Positions 8,484 to 17,232 of a DNA stretch of 64,000 nt are shown here, in pieces. The notes beneath the pieces were generated by a model that saw nothing but the letters and a program-made list of their open reading frames with translations, was not told where the DNA came from and did not search any database. Numbering within the stretch: position 1 is the first letter of the stretch; every line of letters starts with the position of its first letter. Source of the DNA: Hyphomicrobiales bacterium (GTDB taxonomy: Bacteria > Pseudomonadota > Alphaproteobacteria > Rhizobiales > Rhizobiaceae); assembly GCA_900473685.1 (NCBI GenBank), contig UCNE01000003.1, positions 1-64,000 on the forward strand. Reading direction: 5' to 3'. The position numbers and the translations under genes were made by a program.

Positions 8484-8784
8484 TGTAGTACCTTTTCGGG
8501 GGCGCAAAACGAGATTTGCCGGAACTGCACCATGCGGTTCCGGTTTCGCTTCGCGTCAAGAACCCCGCGTGATTTGGGAACTTGTGGGTTGATTCTGCTG
8601 TCTGCGCTGCATCCTGCCGCGTTTGGCAGGACATTTTGTGTTGCGCTTATCCTTCGTTACGGATCGTTGAGATCCCGCAGGGCTCGCTCACGCGGCGGCC
8701 GGAAGGTGACGCTGGGCCTCATGTCGTTGTTTTGCTGCGAAAAGTCAAGGGATAGTTTTTTGCAGCTGCGAAGAGACCGGTGGA
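8484..8784. other. Helicase 5' leader and intergenic region
   Basis: About 300 bases between the AlkC stop and the helicase start, all on the minus strand. TCCTGCC (8612-8618) and GGCAGGA (8625-8631) form a 7-bp hairpin. A TTGACT box occurs on the minus strand near 8745 but has no good -10 partner. Long structured leaders are known for cold-inducible DEAD-box helicase genes; whether this one is transcribed is inference. I see no gene here. Confidence 0.4.
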
Positions 8785-9885
8785 TTACGGCATGACGAGT
8801 TGGAAATCCCCGCGGGCGAGCGCCGCACCGTTGACGAGAATTTCCACGCGGTGGCCGCCGGGGTAATATTGCCGCGTGGTGATGGCGCGCATCGCGTGCT
8901 GGCGCGTCATGATGACGGTTTCGCCGGGAGCGAGCACGAGGCTTTTCCACTTGAAGACTTTTGGGGCAAGGCTGCCATTGGCTTTGCGATGATGGATTGC
9001 ATAGTCGATCATCACCTGTTGCGGTGCCGGCCCCTCGTTGGCGATGGCGAGCTTGAAGGCGAGGGCATTGCCGAAATCCACCTGCGGGGTCTCTATCTCC
9101 ACAGTGGCGCCGATACCGGAAAGTGGGGCGAAACCGAAATTCGACAATGCGGCCGCATGTCCTTTTTTCAACAGCGTGCGCGAGGCATGCCGCAAAAGCT
9201 GCCGCCGCTCAGGGGAGGCCGTTTCGATATGCTCACCGACGAAGGATGCGACCAGATCAGGATGATCCTTGGCGATGTCGTTCAAACTGTTGGCAACGGA
9301 GCGGCGCACATAGTCTTCGGGATCATCCAACAGTGTGGTGAGGATTGGCAGGATCGGTTGCGGATCGCGCATCAGCGCCGGTAGACGGATCGCCCAGGGC
9401 AGGCGGGGCCGTGTACCCTCGCTTGCCAGCCGCCGAACATGATGGTTGCTGTCGGTGGTCCACGTCCCGATCGTCGCCAGCGCGCGTTCCTGTTCGGCGT
9501 GAATGAATGGCCGGATGCCGAATTCTGCGGTGAAATGTGGGGTCAGCTGTTTCAGCAATGCCAGGGACAAATCGAAATGGCCAAGGCCGTTTTGGGCCAC
9601 GAACTGGCTGACGGGCAGCAATGCCCAACCCGTCACTCCCGGCTTTCCGTTTTGCGGTAAGCTCGCGGATAGGACTGTCGCGGCCTGTTCGAAATCATCT
9701 GGCAATGTTGCCGCCAGCGCGTCACGTATCTGCAGTGCGCGCTGCATCAATTCCAACTGCTCCATATTCCGGCAGGCGATATCGACAAAGCGTACCCTGT
9801 CGAAACCAGTGGCCTTCGCGGCAATGCGCGCGGCCATCGTTTCGACGAGCGCCGAATGCAGAAGGTTTTTCAGTGGTTCAGCCAT
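8785..9885 (-). CDS. DNA alkylation repair glycosylase, AlkC-like
   Basis: A 366-residue HEAT-like repeat protein of the AlkC/AlkD superfamily, which excises cationic alkylated bases such as 3-methyladenine and 3-methylcytosine without base flipping. The helical region (about 1-255) includes WTTDSNHHVRRLASEGTRPR and DDPEDYVRRSVANSLNDIAK. The last 100 residues (about 260-366) look like the Ig-like beta domain typical of AlkC rather than AlkD, with LAPGETVIM and YYPGGHRVEILVNG. The ATG at 9885 starts MAEPLKNLL as in relatives; an upstream in-frame start at 9969 would add a non-conserved Arg/Gly-rich stretch. Confidence 0.8.
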   Translation of the reverse strand: MAEPLKNLLHSALVETMAARIAAKATGFDRVRFVDIACRNMEQLELMQRALQIRDALAATLPDDFEQAATVLSASLPQNGKPGVTGWALLPVSQFVAQNGLGHFDLSLALLKQLTPHFTAEFGIRPFIHAEQERALATIGTWTTDSNHHVRRLASEGTRPRLPWAIRLPALMRDPQPILPILTTLLDDPEDYVRRSVANSLNDIAKDHPDLVASFVGEHIETASPERRQLLRHASRTLLKKGHAAALSNFGFAPLSGIGATVEIETPQVDFGNALAFKLAIANEGPAPQQVMIDYAIHHRKANGSLAPKVFKWKSLVLAPGETVIMTRQHAMRAITTRQYYPGGHRVEILVNGAALARGDFQLVMP

Positions 9886-10134
9886 GCCGTCGTGTCCGTC
9901 CTGTGATTCTCGCCAACCATAGCGGCTGTTCTGCCCGCGGCGTAGGACGGTTTTTGGCAGTAGGGTCAATCCCTTGGATTTTGCCGTTCGTCAATTTTCT
10001 ACGGAACTATCCTTTTTTCCGATGCGTTGATTCCATTGCGTGCCTCGTCATCCGGGAGGTGCGGCCGCCCTTCAGTCGCGGTGCCGCCGGTGCTGCCATG
10101 TGAAGGCCGGGTCACCATGCTCGAGGAGTGAAAA

Positions 10135-10581
10135 ATGACCACCACTTGGATTCTTGCCGCCGATGGAAATCAGGCCCGTCTTTTGAAGGGCGTGAATTTC
10201 CTCAAAGATGGACCTCAGAGCCCCGAGCAGGAGATTTTTCAGATGGACACCAAGCGTGTTCAAGACATCATGGCCGACAAGCCGGGACGCAGTCATTCCT
10301 CGGTCGGACATGGCCGTTCGGCGATGGAATATTCAAGCGATCCGGTGCGTGAGGAACAACAGAAGTTTATCGCTGATATTGCCAGCAGGATCGACAGCTA
10401 CGAACAGGAGGGAGCGTTCGACCGTCTGGTCGTTTGCGCAGCCCCACAGACCCTGGGTGACCTGCGAGGGATGCTTTCCACCGCAACGCGTGCAAAGACC
10501 ACGGCCGAGATCAGCAAGGATTATAGCAATCTGCCAACCGAAAAACTGATCTCGTCGGTCCGCGCGGCAATGTCGAACTGA
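10135..10581 (+). CDS. Host attachment family protein (AtsE-like)
   Basis: A 148-residue protein of the family annotated as required for attachment to host cells, after Agrobacterium AtsE. The opening TTTWILAADGNQARLL and the central DRLVVCAAPQTLGDLRGML are family signatures and resemble an eRF1-like fold. The ATG at 10135 follows GAGGAGTG. There is no signal peptide, so a direct adhesin role is doubtful and it may be a stress protein. A GC hairpin follows at 10597-10617. Confidence 0.8.
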   Translation: MTTTWILAADGNQARLLKGVNFLKDGPQSPEQEIFQMDTKRVQDIMADKPGRSHSSVGHGRSAMEYSSDPVREEQQKFIADIASRIDSYEQEGAFDRLVVCAAPQTLGDLRGMLSTATRAKTTAEISKDYSNLPTEKLISSVRAAMSN

Positions 10582-10596
10582 TTTGTAGCGGCGGGA

Positions 10597-10617
10597 GGGC
10601 AGGCGCAGTGCCTGCCC
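10597..10617 (+). terminator. Hairpin after the host attachment gene
   Basis: GGGCAGGC (10597-10604) and GCCTGCCC (10610-10617) form a perfect 8-bp stem with a GCAGT loop, 15 bases after the stop codon. No T-run follows, so termination is likely but not canonical. It may also end the convergent minus-strand gene. Confidence 0.5.
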
Positions 10618-10641
10618 ACCGCGTTCGGCCGTCGGGTTATG

Positions 10642-10941
10642 TCAGGAGCAGACGCGGACCCTGTACTGATCGCCCCAGGCATTCTGACGCCAGACAACGT
10701 GGCAACGCGGATATCCACCGACCACATAATAAGGCCGGTAGGCGGGGCCATAATAGGCTGGTGGTGCATAATAGCGGGGCTGGTTAAGAGCGCCACCAAT
10801 AATGGCACCCCCGACAATACCGGTGGCCAGTCCCGGCCAGAAGCGATCATGGGCATTGGCCTCAGAGGCGGTGGCAATTGTGGCGCCCGCAATTGTCAAG
10901 GCAATCAGACCGGTGGAAATTGCTGTTCTCAACGAAAGCAT
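10642..10941 (-). CDS. Small exported glycine-zipper/tyrosine-rich protein
   Basis: A 99-residue protein of unknown function. Residues 1-30 form a signal peptide (hydrophobic GLIALTIAGATIAT, cleavage probably after SEANA). A glycine-zipper-like stretch GLATGIVGGAIIGGAL follows, then a Tyr/Pro-rich segment RYYAPPAYYGPAYRPYY, and the end carries two cysteines that could form a disulfide. Such small periplasmic proteins are common in Rhizobiaceae and may associate with the envelope. No specific role can be assigned. Confidence 0.7.
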   Translation of the reverse strand: MLSLRTAISTGLIALTIAGATIATASEANAHDRFWPGLATGIVGGAIIGGALNQPRYYAPPAYYGPAYRPYYVVGGYPRCHVVWRQNAWGDQYRVRVCS

Positions 10942-11055
10942 GGTCTTGTTCCCTATGTCCGGGCGATGGCCGCCGACCGGTCATGTCTTGCTCGGACAAG
11001 GATATTAATGCGCCGGAATGTGGCTTTGTTGCCTTAGATTTCCATTAAATTTCCG

Positions 11056-12642
11056 TTAGAAATCAGTCGCAACGCCGCCCTCCGCCTTGCGGCGGGCAAC
11101 GAAAGCGTCAAGCTCTTCCTCGATGGCGGGATCGAGTGGCGGCTTCTCGTATTCGTTGAGCTTTTCCTTGAAGACACGGTTGGCGTGATCGTAGGTGGTC
11201 GGGCGTCCGGCTTCGGTCCAGGTCTCGAAATTGCGCCAGTCCGACAGGATCGGCGAATAGAACGCCGTCTCGTAGCGGGCAAGTGTATGGGCCGTGCCGA
11301 AATAGTGGCCGCCGGGGCCGACATCGCGGACGGCGTCGAGACCGAGCGCATCCTCGCTGACATCGAGGGGCGTGAGGAACTCCGCCACCATCTGCAGCAT
11401 GTCGACATCAAGGATGAATTTTTCGAAGGACGCGGTCAGGCCGCCTTCGCTCCAGCCGGCCGAATGCATGATGAAATTGCCGCCGCCCTGCGTCAGCGCC
11501 CACAATGACAACGCCGATTCATAGGCCGCCTGCGCATCCAGCGTGTTGGAGGCATTGGTATTGGAGGTGCGATAAGGCACCTTGTAGCGGCGAGCTAGCT
11601 GTCCGCCGGCGATCACGGCCTTCATGTATTCCGGCGTGCCAAAGGCAGGCGCGCCCGTTTTCATGTCCACATTCGAAGTAAAGCCGCCATACATCACCGG
11701 AGCGCCGCGCCGGACCATCTGGGTAAACGCGATACCCGCCAGCGCCTCGGCATTTTGCTGGACCACGGCGCCAGCGATGGTCACCGGGGCCATGGCGCCA
11801 GCGAGTGTGAACGGCGTGACGACAACGACCTGATTTCGTGACGACATTTCGATGATGCCCTGCAACATCGGTCCGTCGAGGCGCAGCGGCGAGGAGGTGT
11901 TGATGATGGTGAAGAGCGACGGTTCGCTTTCCATCTGCTCTGCCGAAACTCCCCGGCCGATCCGTGCAATTTCGAGCGCATCGATATTGCGCTGCTGGCC
12001 AAGCGAGTAGCAGTGAAACACCTTGTCGGTCAGCTTCACCATGTCGGACAGGCAATCGAGATGGCGCACCGAGGCGTGAATATCGATCGGCTCGACGGGA
12101 TAGCCGCCGGTTGTGTGGATGATATCGTAGGACTGAGCGAGCTTGACCAGCTTGCGGAAATCTTCCTGGTTACCGGCGCGCCGCCCGCCTTCGCGGTCAG
12201 CGACGAATGGCGCCGAGGCGATCTGGGCGAACACCAGATTGTTGCCGCCGATCTGGACGTTGCGCGCTGGGTTGCGGGCATGCATGGTGAAACCGGAGGG
12301 TACCGACGCCATCATGTCCATGATCAGGCCGCGGTCGAAGCGCACCCGGTCGGTGCCGGGCGTCAAATCTGCGCCTGCCGCCTTCATCCGGTCGCGGGCC
12401 TCCGGCAGGATGACGTCCATGCCGATCTCTTCAAGGATGGTCAGCGAGGCATCGTGAATTGCCTCAAGCGCGTCTTCCGACAGTACGGTCGATTTGGCCA
12501 TCGTGTTGACGAGGTTGAGATATTTCGAGCTGCCGCCGCCCTTGCGCGAGCGATCCGCGCCGCGTCCGCCAGCCCGGCGGCGGCGCTCGACAGGGGCTTC
12601 TGCGTCGCTTAGAGACGATTGCGGAAATTCGTTGTCGCTCAT
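11056..12642 (-). CDS. MttB-like trimethylamine methyltransferase family protein
   Basis: A 528-residue member of the MttB superfamily. The frame is continuous, so no in-frame amber codon (pyrrolysine) is used, placing it among the non-Pyl MttB homologues, some of which demethylate glycine betaine or other quaternary amines. The barrel starts near residue 45 (LVNTMAKSTVLSEDALEAIH) and includes FTIINTSSPLRLDGPML and GAPVMYGGFTSNVDMKTG. A basic Arg/Gly-rich tail precedes it (residues 18-38). No corrinoid protein, reductive activase or second methyltransferase gene is adjacent, so the methyl acceptor is unknown. Confidence 0.8.
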   Translation of the reverse strand: MSDNEFPQSSLSDAEAPVERRRRAGGRGADRSRKGGGSSKYLNLVNTMAKSTVLSEDALEAIHDASLTILEEIGMDVILPEARDRMKAAGADLTPGTDRVRFDRGLIMDMMASVPSGFTMHARNPARNVQIGGNNLVFAQIASAPFVADREGGRRAGNQEDFRKLVKLAQSYDIIHTTGGYPVEPIDIHASVRHLDCLSDMVKLTDKVFHCYSLGQQRNIDALEIARIGRGVSAEQMESEPSLFTIINTSSPLRLDGPMLQGIIEMSSRNQVVVVTPFTLAGAMAPVTIAGAVVQQNAEALAGIAFTQMVRRGAPVMYGGFTSNVDMKTGAPAFGTPEYMKAVIAGGQLARRYKVPYRTSNTNASNTLDAQAAYESALSLWALTQGGGNFIMHSAGWSEGGLTASFEKFILDVDMLQMVAEFLTPLDVSEDALGLDAVRDVGPGGHYFGTAHTLARYETAFYSPILSDWRNFETWTEAGRPTTYDHANRVFKEKLNEYEKPPLDPAIEEELDAFVARRKAEGGVATDF

Positions 12643-12754
12643 GATTTTTCCATCGGATTGGACAGAGCGTCATGTTGCATATCTGGCGCTCGAAAGGCGC
12701 CACCATTTGCGACAGCAAATCTCCTTGAAAGAGAAGCAGGTTTTCGGGCGCTGG

Positions 12755-13507
12755 TTATTTCGCGACGCCGGATGTCGATTTCACGCCGCAGAGCATTTCG
12801 CGTTTACTGCCGAAACCGGGCCTGCGCTCGACCGCGAAGCCTGCATTTTGCAGGTTACGGCGCACGAAACCGGCGGCGGCATAGGTCGCAAATGTGCCAC
12901 CCTCGACGGCCTTTTCATAGGCGAGCCGCATCAGCTCTTCCGACCACATGTCCGGATTGCGCCGGGGCGCGAAGCCATCAAGATACCAGGCATCGAACGT
13001 TGCGGGGAATTTGGGGAGCGTATCGAACGCTGGACCGCAGACGACGGTCAGCTGCACATCGCTGGCAAGCTCGAGATCGATATGACCGGTTGGTGCGTCC
13101 GGCCAGGCGGCCCAGAGCGCCTGCCGCTCGGTATCGATCTCCGGCCAATGCGACAGCGCCCGGCCGATATCGCCCGCTGTCATCGGAAACCGTTCGAACG
13201 AGACGAAATGCAGGTTTGCGCCATCGATGGCTGCCGCTTTCCACTGCCGCCATGTCTCGCAGAAATTGAGACCGGTGCCGAAGCCGAGTTCGCCGATCCG
13301 GAATGTACCGGGCCTGCGCCAGCGTCCGGGCAGGCCGTTGCCCGCAAGAAAGACATGACCGCATTCGAGCCGGCCATCCTCGCGGCAATAAAAATGGTCG
13401 CCAAATTCCTGCGAATAGGGCATATCGCCCGCGTGCCATTCAAGCGTTTGCCGGTCGGGAATATCCGCTTCTGGCACGATTGCAATTTCAGGGTTCTTGG
13501 TGGACAT
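12755..13507 (-). CDS. mnmD: tRNA (5-methylaminomethyl-2-thiouridine) methyltransferase MnmD-like
   Basis: A 250-residue SAM-dependent methyltransferase with the MnmD (DUF752) fold, equal to the N-terminal half of E. coli MnmC. The SAM-binding loop GELGFGTGLNF and the motif WYLDGFAPRRNPDMWSEELM are clearly seen. It should convert nm5s2U34 to mnm5s2U34 in tRNAs. Start codons of this gene and the divergent FAD oxidoreductase are only 38 bases apart. That partner resembles the C-terminal half of MnmC, so the two may be a split MnmC. Confidence 0.85.
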   Translation of the reverse strand: MSTKNPEIAIVPEADIPDRQTLEWHAGDMPYSQEFGDHFYCREDGRLECGHVFLAGNGLPGRWRRPGTFRIGELGFGTGLNFCETWRQWKAAAIDGANLHFVSFERFPMTAGDIGRALSHWPEIDTERQALWAAWPDAPTGHIDLELASDVQLTVVCGPAFDTLPKFPATFDAWYLDGFAPRRNPDMWSEELMRLAYEKAVEGGTFATYAAAGFVRRNLQNAGFAVERRPGFGSKREMLCGVKSTSGVAK

Positions 13508-13545
13508 GCCGAACCGATAATCTCCGCATGCAGGAAGGTCAATCG

Positions 13546-14694
13546 ATGACGGATCTGTTGATCGTTGGCGGCGGCATTATGGGGCTCTGGGCTGCCGTCA
13601 TGGCCGACCGGGCTGGGTTGAAAACGGTTCTCGTCGAGCGCGACAGGATCGGCGCCGGTGCCAGCGGCGGCGTGCTCGGCGCACTGATGCCGCATATGCC
13701 GGATCGCTGGAATGCCAAGAAGCAGTTCCAGTTTGATGCTTTGATCTCGCTTGAGCAGGAAATTCTGGACCTTGAAGCACAGACGGGCTTGTCGGCCGGT
13801 TATCGCCGCTCCGGCCGGTTGATACCGCTGCCAAAACCACATTTGCGCACCATCGCGCTGCGCCACGAGCAGGATGCGCTCGTCAATTGGAAACAGAAGG
13901 ACCGGCAGTTCTTTTGGCACGTACAGGACAGTGCACCCGCTGCCGGATGGCCACAGAGCGATGCCATGGCGGGTGGCCTTGTGTTCGATACGCTGGCCGC
14001 ACGCGTCGATCCGCGCCGATTTCTGAACCTGTTGACGGCAGCACTCCGGCAATCGCCTCATGTGCACATCGAGGAAGGGCAGGCGGTTGCAGCGATCGAT
14101 CCGGTGGCTGGGCAGGCGACCTTTGCGGACGGGCGAGTACTTTCTTTTGGTGCGTGTATTCTCGCTGCGGGTGTCGAAACGTTCCGGCATCTCGACGCTC
14201 TGGAGCCGCTGTCGCTTTCCGTATCCACTGGCGCCGCCGTCAAAGGGCAGGCGGCTGTGCTGAAAGCTGAAATCGACCCCGCCTTGCCCGTCATTTTCAT
14301 GGATGGGCTTTATGTTGTGCCGCATGACAACGGTCTTGTCGCAATCGGCAGCACCAGCGAGAACAGCTTTACCGATCCTTCGTCAAACGATCATCTGCTT
14401 GAGGACCTGCTGATGCTGGCACGGGAAGTGGTTCCGCAGTTGGAGAGTGCGCCGGTTGTTGAGCGCTGGGCGGGCTTGCGGCCAAAGGCGATAGGCCGCG
14501 ATCCGATGGTCGGCCGCCACCCGGATCACTCCCAGCTTTATACCCTGACCGGCGGCTTCAAGATCAGTTTTGGACTGGCGCACCGGCTTGCGGGCAGCGT
14601 TATCGGCGAAATAACCGGGCAGACCGATGAAGCGCTGCCGGCCTCGTTCCGTTGCGCCAGCCATTTTTCACAGCTGCGCGGTTCAACAGGCTGA
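13546..14694 (+). CDS. FAD-dependent oxidoreductase (DAO family), possible split MnmC oxidase
   Basis: A 382-residue DAO-type flavoenzyme. The N-terminal Rossmann motif VGGGIMGLWAAVMADRAG with the following acidic VER binds FAD, and the C-terminal LTGGFKISFGLAHRLAG closes the FAD domain. The ATG at 13546 has AGGAAGG just upstream. It lies back to back with mnmD. In fused MnmC this domain removes the carboxymethyl group from cmnm5s2U, so a role in wobble uridine modification is plausible. A glycine or other amino acid oxidase is the main alternative. Confidence 0.75.
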   Translation: MTDLLIVGGGIMGLWAAVMADRAGLKTVLVERDRIGAGASGGVLGALMPHMPDRWNAKKQFQFDALISLEQEILDLEAQTGLSAGYRRSGRLIPLPKPHLRTIALRHEQDALVNWKQKDRQFFWHVQDSAPAAGWPQSDAMAGGLVFDTLAARVDPRRFLNLLTAALRQSPHVHIEEGQAVAAIDPVAGQATFADGRVLSFGACILAAGVETFRHLDALEPLSLSVSTGAAVKGQAAVLKAEIDPALPVIFMDGLYVVPHDNGLVAIGSTSENSFTDPSSNDHLLEDLLMLAREVVPQLESAPVVERWAGLRPKAIGRDPMVGRHPDHSQLYTLTGGFKISFGLAHRLAGSVIGEITGQTDEALPASFRCASHFSQLRGSTG

Positions 14695-14722
14695 CGTCGC
14701 CACCAGTGACTTGCCGTTCATG

Positions 14723-14755
14723 AAAAAAGCCCTGCCCGGGCGAGCAGGGCTTTTC
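14723..14755. terminator. Bidirectional intrinsic terminator
   Basis: AAAAAAGCCCTGC and GCAGGGCTTTTC bracket a short GC-rich loop, giving a strong stem with A-run and T-run on opposite sides. It separates the FAD oxidoreductase from the convergent PRC-barrel gene and can act in both directions. Confidence 0.85.
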
Positions 14756-14774
14756 GGCATTCCGTTGGGATGGA

Positions 14775-15164
14775 TTACATCCAGTAGGGCGGCACGCCGT
14801 AATAATCATAGACGCGGCGGCCGTTTTCCTTGTTCCAGTCGTATTCATCGTTGCCGTGATATTTCGGCGCGCTTTCCACCTGTTCGCGGGTGATATCAGT
14901 ACGATAGCCACCAAGGCTCTCGTCGTAGCTGAGCTTCTGCCACGGAAGCGGATAATGGTCTTCGCCGATACCGAGGAAGCCACCGAAGCCGAGCACGGCA
15001 TAGGAAACACGGCCGCTGCGCTTTTCCAGGATGACACGCTCGATCGAGCCGATGTGTTTTCCGTCCTGGCCATAGACACGGGTACCCTCGACCTTGTCGC
15101 TGGCGATCAGGTCGTGTGTTTCCTTGATGCTGGCATCCCGGTTCGTGCTGTCCTGGTAAGTCAT
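14775..15164 (-). CDS. PRC-barrel domain protein
   Basis: A 129-residue cytoplasmic protein with one PRC-barrel domain (residues about 20-95): DKVEGTRVYGQDGKHIGSIERVILEKRSGRVSYAVLG, split by beta turns, then DHYPLPWQKLSYDE. The tail is rich in Tyr and charged residues and ends YGVPPYWM. Single-domain PRC proteins of this type are common stress-associated proteins in Rhizobiales; no precise function is known. GGAG lies upstream of the ATG. Confidence 0.8.
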   Translation of the reverse strand: MTYQDSTNRDASIKETHDLIASDKVEGTRVYGQDGKHIGSIERVILEKRSGRVSYAVLGFGGFLGIGEDHYPLPWQKLSYDESLGGYRTDITREQVESAPKYHGNDEYDWNKENGRRVYDYYGVPPYWM

Positions 15165-15331
15165 GATCAGTCTCCGTTTTTCAATGGTATCGTTTAAAAA
15201 ACGAAGCAGGAGCCGGTTGGTTCCGTTCAGAAATCGGCATTCCCGGATGGCCGTACATTTTTGTGAGAATAGACCATAAGTTGACGCTGGCCGCCGCCGC
15301 CATTCGTCATTGTGTCATGCAAATCACTTAA

Positions 15332-15364
15332 CCCCGCTCCAGAACACGTTTCAACGGAGCGGGG
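15332..15364 (+). promoter_or_regulatory. Hairpin masking the ribosome-binding site of the DUF1045 gene
   Basis: CCCCGCTCC (15332-15340) pairs perfectly with GGAGCGGGG (15356-15364) around a 15-base loop. The 3' arm carries the GGAG Shine-Dalgarno and ends 3 bases before the ATG at 15368. In RNA this would hide the ribosome-binding site. Whether it regulates translation or is incidental is untested. Confidence 0.5.
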
Positions 15365-15367
15365 CCG

Positions 15368-16171
15368 ATGCGGTACGCCATCTATTTTACGCCGTCGATC
15401 TACGATCCCTTGTCGGTCGCCGCGGCCAGCTGGCTTGGCCGCAATGTCTATTCAGGCGAAGCCCCGGACGCGCCCTCCATTGCCGGTTTCAGCCGGCAGG
15501 AGCTGGCGTTTCACACGGCTGTGCCGCGCCGCTACGGATTTCACGGCACGATCAAGGCGCCGTTTCGCCTGAACGACGAAACCAGCGAATCGGCACTGCT
15601 CAAGGCACTGATGCATTTCGCCAGTACGATGAGCCCGTTCGAAATTCCGAAGATGGAAATTGCCCGGCTCGGTGAGTTCTTTGGCCTTGCGCCGTCGACC
15701 CCGTGCGGCCAGATGAACCATCTGGCCGCTTCCGTGGTTCAGTCTTTCGACGCGTTTCGCGCACCGTTGAGCGATATCGAGATCGAGCGGCGGGATCCGG
15801 ACCGGCTGACGGCGCCGCAGTTTTCAAACCTGCATCGCTGGGGTTACCCCTATGTGATGGATGAATTCCGCTTTCATATGATGCTGACGGGGCCAGTGAA
15901 TTCGAATCTCAACACACGCATCGAGACTGCCTTGCGCGAATTCTTCGAGCCGGTCATTACGGAGCCTCTCAAGATTTCGAGCCTTGCGCTGTTCATCGAG
16001 CAGGAACCCGGCGCGCCCTTGCGGGTCCACTCGCAACATCCGCTCGGCAAGCTCTCGGCGCATCGGCCCGTACCCAGCGCAAAGGCCAGTGCTACCGCGC
16101 TGGCGGCGGTGCCGCGTATTATAGAATCGAAAGCGGCCGTGGCCGCCCGCCGGCTGCAGGCGAGTTGCTGA
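15368..16171 (+). CDS. DUF1045 family protein (2H phosphoesterase-like)
   Basis: A 267-residue protein of the DUF1045 family, related to 2H phosphoesterases and often found beside phosphonate (phn) genes. Two histidine motifs can be seen: GFHGTIKAPF near residue 60 and FRFHMMLTG near residue 175. The last 40 residues are Ala/Lys-rich and not conserved. Here it precedes the purine genes instead of phn genes, with 131 bases to puuE, so co-transcription is possible. Its substrate is unknown; a cyclic phosphate ester is a reasonable guess. Confidence 0.8.
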   Translation: MRYAIYFTPSIYDPLSVAAASWLGRNVYSGEAPDAPSIAGFSRQELAFHTAVPRRYGFHGTIKAPFRLNDETSESALLKALMHFASTMSPFEIPKMEIARLGEFFGLAPSTPCGQMNHLAASVVQSFDAFRAPLSDIEIERRDPDRLTAPQFSNLHRWGYPYVMDEFRFHMMLTGPVNSNLNTRIETALREFFEPVITEPLKISSLALFIEQEPGAPLRVHSQHPLGKLSAHRPVPSAKASATALAAVPRIIESKAAVAARRLQASC

Positions 16172-16302
16172 ACGGCTGATGCCATTCGGCTGCCAAGGGC
16201 TTTGCTGCTTCAAGCTTTGGACAGAGCGTTGCCGGTCACCATTTTGACTTCGATTTTTCGGCCCCGGATGCTACCGTCCCGGCAAATTCGAAGGGTGATT
16301 TC

Positions 16303-17232
16303 ATGACAGACCAATCTTATCCACGCGATCTCGTCGGCTATGGCCGCAATCCTCCGCAGGTCCGGTGGCCCGGTGATGCGCGCATCGCGGTGCAGTTCGT
16401 GGTCAACTATGAAGAGGGCGGCGAGAGCTGCATTCTCGACAGCGACAAGGCATCCGAATCGCTGCTGTCGGAAATCGTCGGTGCGCAGCCCTGGGCCGGA
16501 CAACGCAACCTCAACATGGAATCGATCTACGAGTATGGTTCGCGTGCCGGTTTCTGGCGGCTGTGGCGGATGTTTACCAGCCGCAATGTCGATGTCACCG
16601 TCTATGGCGTGACGCTGGCGATGGCGCGCAATCCGGAAGCGGTTGCCGCCATGAAGGAGGCCGGCTGGGAAATTGCCAGTCACGGTTATCGCTGGCTGGA
16701 ATACAAGGATTTTTCCGAAGACGAGGAACGCAAGCATATCCGTGATGCCGTGCGTCTGCATACCGAACTGACGGGCTCGCATCCGCTCGGCATGTACCAG
16801 GGTAAGCCTTCGGACAACACGCTGAAGCTGGTGATCGAAGAGGGCGGCTTCGTCTATTCCTCCGACAGCTATGCCGACGAACTGCCCTATTGGGTGCCGG
16901 GCCTGACGAAAGACAAGCCGCACCTGATCATTCCATATACGCTCGATGCCAATGACATGCGCTTTGCAACGCCGCAGGGGTTCAACTCCGGCGACCAGTT
17001 TTTCGCCTATCTGAAGGATACGTTCGACGTGCTCTATGCGGAAGGTAAGGAAGGCAGCCCGAAGATGATGAATGTCGGTCTGCACTGCCGTCTCGTCGGC
17101 AGGCCCGGCCGGGCTGCGGCGCTTGCCCGGTTCGTCGATTATGTGCTCAGCCACGAAAAGGTCTGGACGCCGAAGCGCATCGACATCGCCCGGCACTGGC
17201 ATGAGCACCATAAGCCGGAAGGTGGCCTGTGA
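16303..17232 (+). CDS. puuE: Allantoinase, PuuE type (polysaccharide deacetylase fold)
   Basis: A 309-residue metal-independent or divalent-metal allantoinase of the PuuE family, with the NodB/polysaccharide deacetylase fold. It hydrolyses allantoin to allantoate in purine degradation. Family features are VQFVVNYEEGGE, EIASHGYRWLEY, and MNVGLHCRLVGRPGR near the C-terminus. AAGGGTG precedes the ATG. The stop overlaps the uraD start by one base (TGATG), showing a translationally coupled purine operon. Confidence 0.9.
   Translation: MTDQSYPRDLVGYGRNPPQVRWPGDARIAVQFVVNYEEGGESCILDSDKASESLLSEIVGAQPWAGQRNLNMESIYEYGSRAGFWRLWRMFTSRNVDVTVYGVTLAMARNPEAVAAMKEAGWEIASHGYRWLEYKDFSEDEERKHIRDAVRLHTELTGSHPLGMYQGKPSDNTLKLVIEEGGFVYSSDSYADELPYWVPGLTKDKPHLIIPYTLDANDMRFATPQGFNSGDQFFAYLKDTFDVLYAEGKEGSPKMMNVGLHCRLVGRPGRAAALARFVDYVLSHEKVWTPKRIDIARHWHEHHKPEGGL

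Noticed and set aside
11056..12642. Pyrrolysine-containing methyltransferase
   Set aside because: The frame has no internal TAG and no pyl genes are nearby, so it belongs to the non-pyrrolysine branch.
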